The notes under the pieces: model-generated | What the model was told of the DNA's origin: nothing | The model's database searches: none | What the model saw: only the letters and a program-made list of their open reading frames with translations | Program-made: the position numbers and the translations under genes | Part shown: positions 6,884 through 9,921 of the stretch, one piece after another | How the letters are laid out: each line of letters opens with the position of its first letter | Numbering within the stretch: position 1 is the stretch's first letter | DNA from: a bacterium UBP6_UBA1196 | GTDB taxonomy: Bacteria; UBP6; UBA1177 | Reading direction: 5' to 3' | DNA length: 9,921 nt | Assembly: GCA_002310035.1 (NCBI GenBank) | Contig: DBYC01000047.1 | Coordinates: forward strand, 3,251 to 13,171

Positions 6884-6911
6884 TTGCCTTGTTTATTCAA
6901 GGTATTATAAT
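6884..6911 (+). promoter_or_regulatory. Sigma-70-type promoter of the radical SAM/DUF4130 cassette
   Basis: TTGCCT (6884-6889) and a perfect TATAAT (6906-6911) are separated by 16 bp, 8 bases after the membrane-protein stop. An inverted repeat CCTTG-N6-CAAGG (6887-6902) overlaps the -35 box and spacer. It lacks a following T tract and so is more likely an operator or chance than a terminator. Transcription would start near 6918, about 29 bases before the preferred GTG start. Confidence 0.6.
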
Positions 6912-6946
6912 CCTTTTTGTGCTTGTTTGTTTTAGGTGATATTTTT

Positions 6947-8206
6947 GTGGGCTGTTTTATGGAACTTGTTGAAAAAATTGAGATTTTAGGTGCTGCTGCG
7001 AAGTTTGACGCAAGCTGTTCCTCAAGCGGAAGCGACCGCAAAGGGACCTTCGGCGGTATAGGCAGCGGTCACAAATCGGGGATATGCCACAGCTGGTCGG
7101 CTGACGGAAGGTGCATAAGCCTGCTCAAAGTGCTTTTTACGAACTACTGCATAAACGACTGCGCATACTGCATAAACAGGCGTAGCAACGACGTGAAGCG
7201 GGCTGCTTTCACGGTTGACGAACTTGTTTCGCTCACGATGAATTTCTACAAACGAAACTATATCGAAGGACTTTTTCTGAGTTCGGGTATTGTAAAAAAT
7301 GCCGATTACACGATGGAAAAGCTGATTGCGGTGGCGAAAAAACTGCGGAATGAAGAAAATTTCCACGGCTATATTCATCTGAAAGTGATTCCCGGAGCGA
7401 GTGACATTCTGATAAAAGAGGCTGGGCTTTATGCCGACAGAGTTTCTGTAAATATTGAACTTCCTTCCGAAAAAAGCCTGAAACTGCTTACCGAAAAAAG
7501 CAGGGATTCGATCATAAAACCTATGGGGGAAATTTGCGGAGACATTGTCGAAAACCGTGAAGAAAGGAAAAAAACGAAAAAACTTCCGGTTTTTGCGCCT
7601 GCCGGGCAGACAACTCAGCTTATTGTCGGTGCGACGCCTGAAAGCGACTTCAAAATAGTTAAACTGACTGAGGCTTTCTACAAAAAATTCAGCATGAAAA
7701 GGGTTTATTATTCCGCTTTTGTGCCGGTGAACAGCGACAACCGTCTTCCTGTTGTATCGACTCCGCCGCTTGACCGCGAGCACAGATTGTATCAGGCTGA
7801 CTGGCTCATGCGTTTTTACGGTTTTCAGGCTGACGAAATTGTTTCGGAAGACAATCCTTTCCTTTCGAATGAAGTCGATCCGAAGGCGGTCTGGGCGATG
7901 CGGAACATGCACCTTTTTCCGCTGGAAGTGAATACCGCCGCGTTCGAAATGATCCTCCGCGTTCCGGGAATAGGGCGGCAGTCGGCAGTCAGAATAGTTT
8001 CGGCAAGAAGAAACGGTTCTCTTGATTTCGACGACCTCAAACGGATAGGCGTGGTTCTGAAAAGAGCCCGCTATTTCATCACCTGCAAAGGAAAAATGAT
8101 GGCCGATACAGATCTCGCCGAAAAAAATATTTTCGAGGCTATGAAATCAACAAGCACGAGGGCAGGGGCGCCTGACCACACGATCGAGCAGCTTTCGTTG
8201 TTTTGA
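6947..8206 (+). CDS. Radical SAM protein with C-terminal helix-hairpin-helix, putative DNA modification/repair (TIGR03916-like)
   Basis: This matches the radical SAM family annotated as putative DNA modification/repair enzymes linked to uracil-DNA glycosylase (TIGR03916, from memory); the reaction is not established. Numbered from GTG 6947 (419 residues): the 4Fe-4S cluster motif C68-x3-C72-x2-C75 lies in NYCINDCAYCINRRSNDV, with additional cysteines at 24, 47 and 56. Family landmarks include YIEGLFLSSG (105-114), YIHLKVIPGAS (142-152), the SVNIELPSE strand (167-175), the AGQTTQLIVGATPESD segment (219-234), and VYYSAFVPV (253-261). A helix-hairpin-helix, LRVPGIGRQSAVRIV (337-351), followed by FDDLKRIGVVLKRARYF, suggests DNA binding. 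The AGGTGAT Shine-Dalgarno (6934-6940) suits GTG 6947; ATG 6959 is the alternative and would shorten it by four residues. A DUF4130 gene follows after 3 bp. Confidence 0.9.
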   Translation: MGCFMELVEKIEILGAAAKFDASCSSSGSDRKGTFGGIGSGHKSGICHSWSADGRCISLLKVLFTNYCINDCAYCINRRSNDVKRAAFTVDELVSLTMNFYKRNYIEGLFLSSGIVKNADYTMEKLIAVAKKLRNEENFHGYIHLKVIPGASDILIKEAGLYADRVSVNIELPSEKSLKLLTEKSRDSIIKPMGEICGDIVENREERKKTKKLPVFAPAGQTTQLIVGATPESDFKIVKLTEAFYKKFSMKRVYYSAFVPVNSDNRLPVVSTPPLDREHRLYQADWLMRFYGFQADEIVSEDNPFLSNEVDPKAVWAMRNMHLFPLEVNTAAFEMILRVPGIGRQSAVRIVSARRNGSLDFDDLKRIGVVLKRARYFITCKGKMMADTDLAEKNIFEAMKSTSTRAGAPDHTIEQLSLF

Positions 8207-8209
8207 AGC

Positions 8210-8965
8210 ATGATTTTTCTGTATGACGGGACATTTGAAGGTTTTCTTAGCGCGGTTTTCGATGCGTTTTTAGTGAAAGAAGAAGTCGAGATCGCGAAAA
8301 AATCTGCCTGGCAGCAGCAACTTTTTGCCGAAACTCTGGAAGTCGAAACTTCGCCGGAAAAAGCGGAAAGAGTAGCCTCTAAACTTCTGGAAACATGCGG
8401 AACACGCGGATTTACGGCGATAGTCTATATTTTTCTTTCGGAAGATGAACATTGCGAAACATACGGTTTTTATCTGATAAAAGCTGCCTTGAAGCATGGG
8501 AAAAAAGCCTTTTCCTGTTTCCAGGACGACAAAATCGCCAGTGCGATGCTGATGCGTAAAAAAGTTTCGCGCGAGTATGACAAAATGCTCGGTCTGCTAC
8601 GGTTTTCAGAGCTTTCAAACGGCATTTTTTATGCACCTTTCGAACCCGATTTCAACCTTTTGCCGCTTCTTGTCCCCCATTTTTACGAACGTCTTTCGGG
8701 CACAAGGTGGATGATTCACGACCTCAGGCGCGGGATCGCAGTCTATCATGCCGGAGGAAAAACTGAAAATGTCGAATTCGCAGACGAAATGACCTCGCAT
8801 CTGAACCTGGGGATGCTTATCGGGAAATCGGGGAAAGAAGATGCTTTTGTAAAAATGTGGAAAAACTATTTCAGAATAATAGCGATAGAAAGCCGTGCCA
8901 ATCCGGAACTTCAGAGGCGGTGCATGCCGCGAAGATACTGGAAATTTCTGAGTGAAAAAAACTAA
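8210..8965 (+). CDS. DUF4130 protein, probable DNA metabolism partner of the radical SAM enzyme (TIGR03915-like)
   Basis: The 251-residue product matches the DUF4130 family, which as I recall occurs either alone beside the radical SAM partner or fused to a uracil-DNA glycosylase domain. Landmarks are YDGTFEGFLSAVF (5-17), the central motif VSREYDKMLGLLRFSE (119-134), PDFNLLPLLVPHFYERL (146-162), WMIHDLRR (167-174), and the diagnostic C-terminal block with WKNYFR (217-222), SRANPELQ (228-235) and MPRRYWKFL (239-247). The end at this block shows that no glycosylase domain is fused. The REV-H-R-M core common in the family reads REYDKM here, losing a His. ATG 8210 lies 3 bp after the radical SAM stop with no clear Shine-Dalgarno, which implies translational coupling and a joint function. 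Catalytic role is unknown; a nuclease, ligand-binding or substrate-handling role cannot be distinguished. Confidence 0.88.
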   Translation: MIFLYDGTFEGFLSAVFDAFLVKEEVEIAKKSAWQQQLFAETLEVETSPEKAERVASKLLETCGTRGFTAIVYIFLSEDEHCETYGFYLIKAALKHGKKAFSCFQDDKIASAMLMRKKVSREYDKMLGLLRFSELSNGIFYAPFEPDFNLLPLLVPHFYERLSGTRWMIHDLRRGIAVYHAGGKTENVEFADEMTSHLNLGMLIGKSGKEDAFVKMWKNYFRIIAIESRANPELQRRCMPRRYWKFLSEKN

Positions 8966-9010
8966 AAAGCCGTTTTTAAGAAAAAAATTCTAATAGGATT
9001 GATAAATTTA

Positions 9011-9039
9011 TTGCCTAAATTAAAAAAAAGTCGTTAAAT
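9011..9039 (+). promoter_or_regulatory. Possible promoter of hppA
   Basis: TTGCCT (9011-9016) and TTAAAT (9034-9039) are spaced by 17 bp in the AT-rich gap after the DUF4130 gene. The -10 box matches the consensus at only four of six positions. An alternative is TTGATA (8999-9004) with TAAAAA (9021-9026), spaced by 16 bp. Either would place the terminator-like hairpin at 9041-9060 at the very start of the transcript. Confidence 0.35.
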
Positions 9040-9040
9040 A

Positions 9041-9078
9041 CGCCGCATTTTTTTGGCGGTCTTTTTATTTTTTTAGGA
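9041..9078 (+). terminator. Terminator-like hairpin before hppA
   Basis: A short GC stem (CGCC 9041-9044 with GGCG 9055-9058, or CCGC 9043-9046 with GCGG 9056-9059) is separated by a T-rich loop and followed by a T-rich tract (9060-9074). This is the form of a weak intrinsic terminator for the radical SAM/DUF4130 transcript. The stem is only 4-5 bp, and the tract runs directly into the hppA ribosome binding site AGGAGG (9075-9080), so a leader or attenuator role is possible. Confidence 0.45.
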
Positions 9079-9085
9079 GGTTTGT

Positions 9086-9921
9086 ATGTCAAATCTTGTT
9101 TTTTTGGTTTTGGGTGCTTCCGTTCTGGCACTTGCTTTCGCGTTCTTCTTCTTCAAACAGATGATGAAAGAGAGCGAGGGAACGGACACGATGAAGAAAA
9201 TCGCGCTTCATGTAAGAAAAGGCGCGATGGCTTATCTTAAACAGCAGTACAAAATCGTCGGTATCGTTTTTGTAGTTCTCGCTGTTATTTTTGCCGTTAT
9301 GGCTTTTTTTGGTCTGCAGAACAACTGGGTTCCGTTCGCATTCCTGACCGGCGGTTTCTTCTCCGGACTCGCTGGTTTCTTTGGAATGAAAACGGCGACC
9401 TACGCTTCGGCAAGAACTGCTAACGCAGCTCAGAAGTCACTCGACAAAGGACTCAAAGTAGCTTTCCGTTCGGGGGCTGTTATGGGTCTTACTGTTGTCG
9501 GACTTGCACTTCTCGACATTTCGGCTTGGTACATCATCCTCAACATTTTTGTCAAAGAGGCTGACACGACCCACAAACTTATTTTCATTACCACGACGAT
9601 GCTTACTTTCGGAATGGGTGCTTCAACTCAGGCTCTTTTTGCGAGAGTCGGCGGCGGTATCTACACGAAGGCAGCCGATGTCGGAGCTGACCTTGTAGGT
9701 AAAGTCGAAGCCGGGATCCCGGAAGACGACCCGCGTAACCCCGCTACTATCGCTGACAACGTAGGCGACAACGTAGGCGACGTTGCAGGTATGGGCGCAG
9801 ACCTTTACGAATCCTATGCAGGATCTATTCTTGCTACGGCTGCTCTCGGTGCTTCGGCATTTGCAGGCAGTGCAGAATTCCAGGAAAAGGCTGTAATCGC
9901 TCCGATGCTTATCGCTTCGAT
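9086..9921 (+). CDS. hppA: Membrane-bound ion-pumping pyrophosphatase (N-terminal part; runs off the window)
   Basis: HppA couples hydrolysis of pyrophosphate to outward pumping of Na+ or H+ across the cytoplasmic membrane, recovering energy from biosynthetic PPi. The first 278 residues are visible, of a family that is usually about 650-800 residues. Membrane segments lie near residues 4-23, 56-76, 84-101, 127-150 and 165-185. The PPi-binding core is complete for this part: DVGADLVGK (198-206) gives D198, D202 and K206, and DNVGDNVGD (224-232) gives D224, D228 and D232 for Mg2+ and PPi. E242 in DLYESYAGS occupies the position of the ion-gate Glu in Na+-type pumps such as that of Thermotoga (E246). 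The K+-dependence residue is beyond the window. ATG 9086 follows AGGAGG by five bases, the strongest ribosome binding site here, and codons often end in C, consistent with high expression. Confidence 0.97.
   Translation, partial: MSNLVFLVLGASVLALAFAFFFFKQMMKESEGTDTMKKIALHVRKGAMAYLKQQYKIVGIVFVVLAVIFAVMAFFGLQNNWVPFAFLTGGFFSGLAGFFGMKTATYASARTANAAQKSLDKGLKVAFRSGAVMGLTVVGLALLDISAWYIILNIFVKEADTTHKLIFITTTMLTFGMGASTQALFARVGGGIYTKAADVGADLVGKVEAGIPEDDPRNPATIADNVGDNVGDVAGMGADLYESYAGSILATAALGASAFAGSAEFQEKAVIAPMLIAS

Noticed and set aside
6917..6946. Earlier TTG start for the radical SAM gene
   Set aside because: It falls only 6 bases after the TATAAT box, at or before the expected transcription start, and adds residues not expected in the family.
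7022..7912. Long open frame (296 codons) on the minus strand opposite the radical SAM gene
   Set aside because: It lies wholly within a plus-strand gene with strong family motifs; its product is Arg/Phe-rich without domain features, as expected of an antisense shadow.
8963..8984. AT-rich imperfect palindrome around AAAAAGCCGTTTTT after the DUF4130 stop
   Set aside because: Stem is almost all A-T with a tiny loop, one mismatch and no following T tract, so it is not a convincing terminator.
9763..9786. Perfect 12-bp tandem duplication (GACAACGTAGGC twice)
   Set aside because: It encodes the conserved DNVGDNVGD metal-binding motif of hppA, so the repetition is explained by protein conservation.
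1..9921. CRISPR, tRNA, rRNA, insertion sequence, phage or toxin-antitoxin features
   Set aside because: Searched by eye on both strands; no regularly spaced repeats, no cloverleaf with CCA-type end, no transposase or integrase motifs and no terminal inverted repeats were found.

Overview
The window looks like chromosomal DNA of an anaerobic, probably uncultured, bacterium. Composition is moderate (low-to-mid 40s % G+C by eye), coding density is high, Shine-Dalgarno sites are ordinary (GGAGG, AGGAGG, AAGGAG), and I see no tRNA, rRNA, CRISPR array, insertion sequence or phage gene. Suggestive of lifestyle are a membrane-bound ion-pumping pyrophosphatase of the type common in anaerobes, a MeaB chaperone for a B12-dependent acyl-CoA mutase, and an oxygen-sensitive radical SAM enzyme. 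The phylum cannot be fixed from this sequence; several housekeeping proteins (FolD, glycerate kinase, the topoisomerase) are divergent from textbook versions.

Layout: two transcription units diverge from a 178-bp spacer (3738-3915). Leftward (minus strand) lies a tight five-gene operon: a small secreted protein (3737-3150), FolD (3136-2300), a DciA-like DUF721 protein (2288-1821), MeaB GTPase (1819-875) and the N-terminal 292 residues of a topoisomerase III-like enzyme (878 to the window edge). Gaps are 13, 11 and 1 bp and then a 4-bp ATGA overlap, so co-transcription is likely. A clear TTGCAT-16-TATAAT promoter sits in front of the first gene.

Rightward (plus strand) lie a glycerate 2-kinase (3916-4992), fmt with its own promoter (5057-5992), an unknown polytopic membrane protein overlapping fmt by 14 nt (5979-6875), then a promoter followed by a two-gene cassette: a radical SAM protein with a C-terminal helix-hairpin-helix (6947-8206) and a DUF4130 protein (8210-8965). 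The window ends in hppA (9086 to the edge), preceded by a terminator-like hairpin and a strong ribosome binding site.

The most interesting part is the radical SAM/DUF4130 pair. As I recall, these are the linked families TIGR03916 and TIGR03915, annotated as putative DNA modification or repair proteins and often associated with a uracil-DNA glycosylase domain, but without an established activity. Here the pair is a compact stand-alone cassette with no glycosylase in view. A looser theme is one-carbon metabolism: FolD can make 10-formyl-tetrahydrofolate, Fmt consumes it, and glycerate kinase makes 2-phosphoglycerate. This link is inference only.
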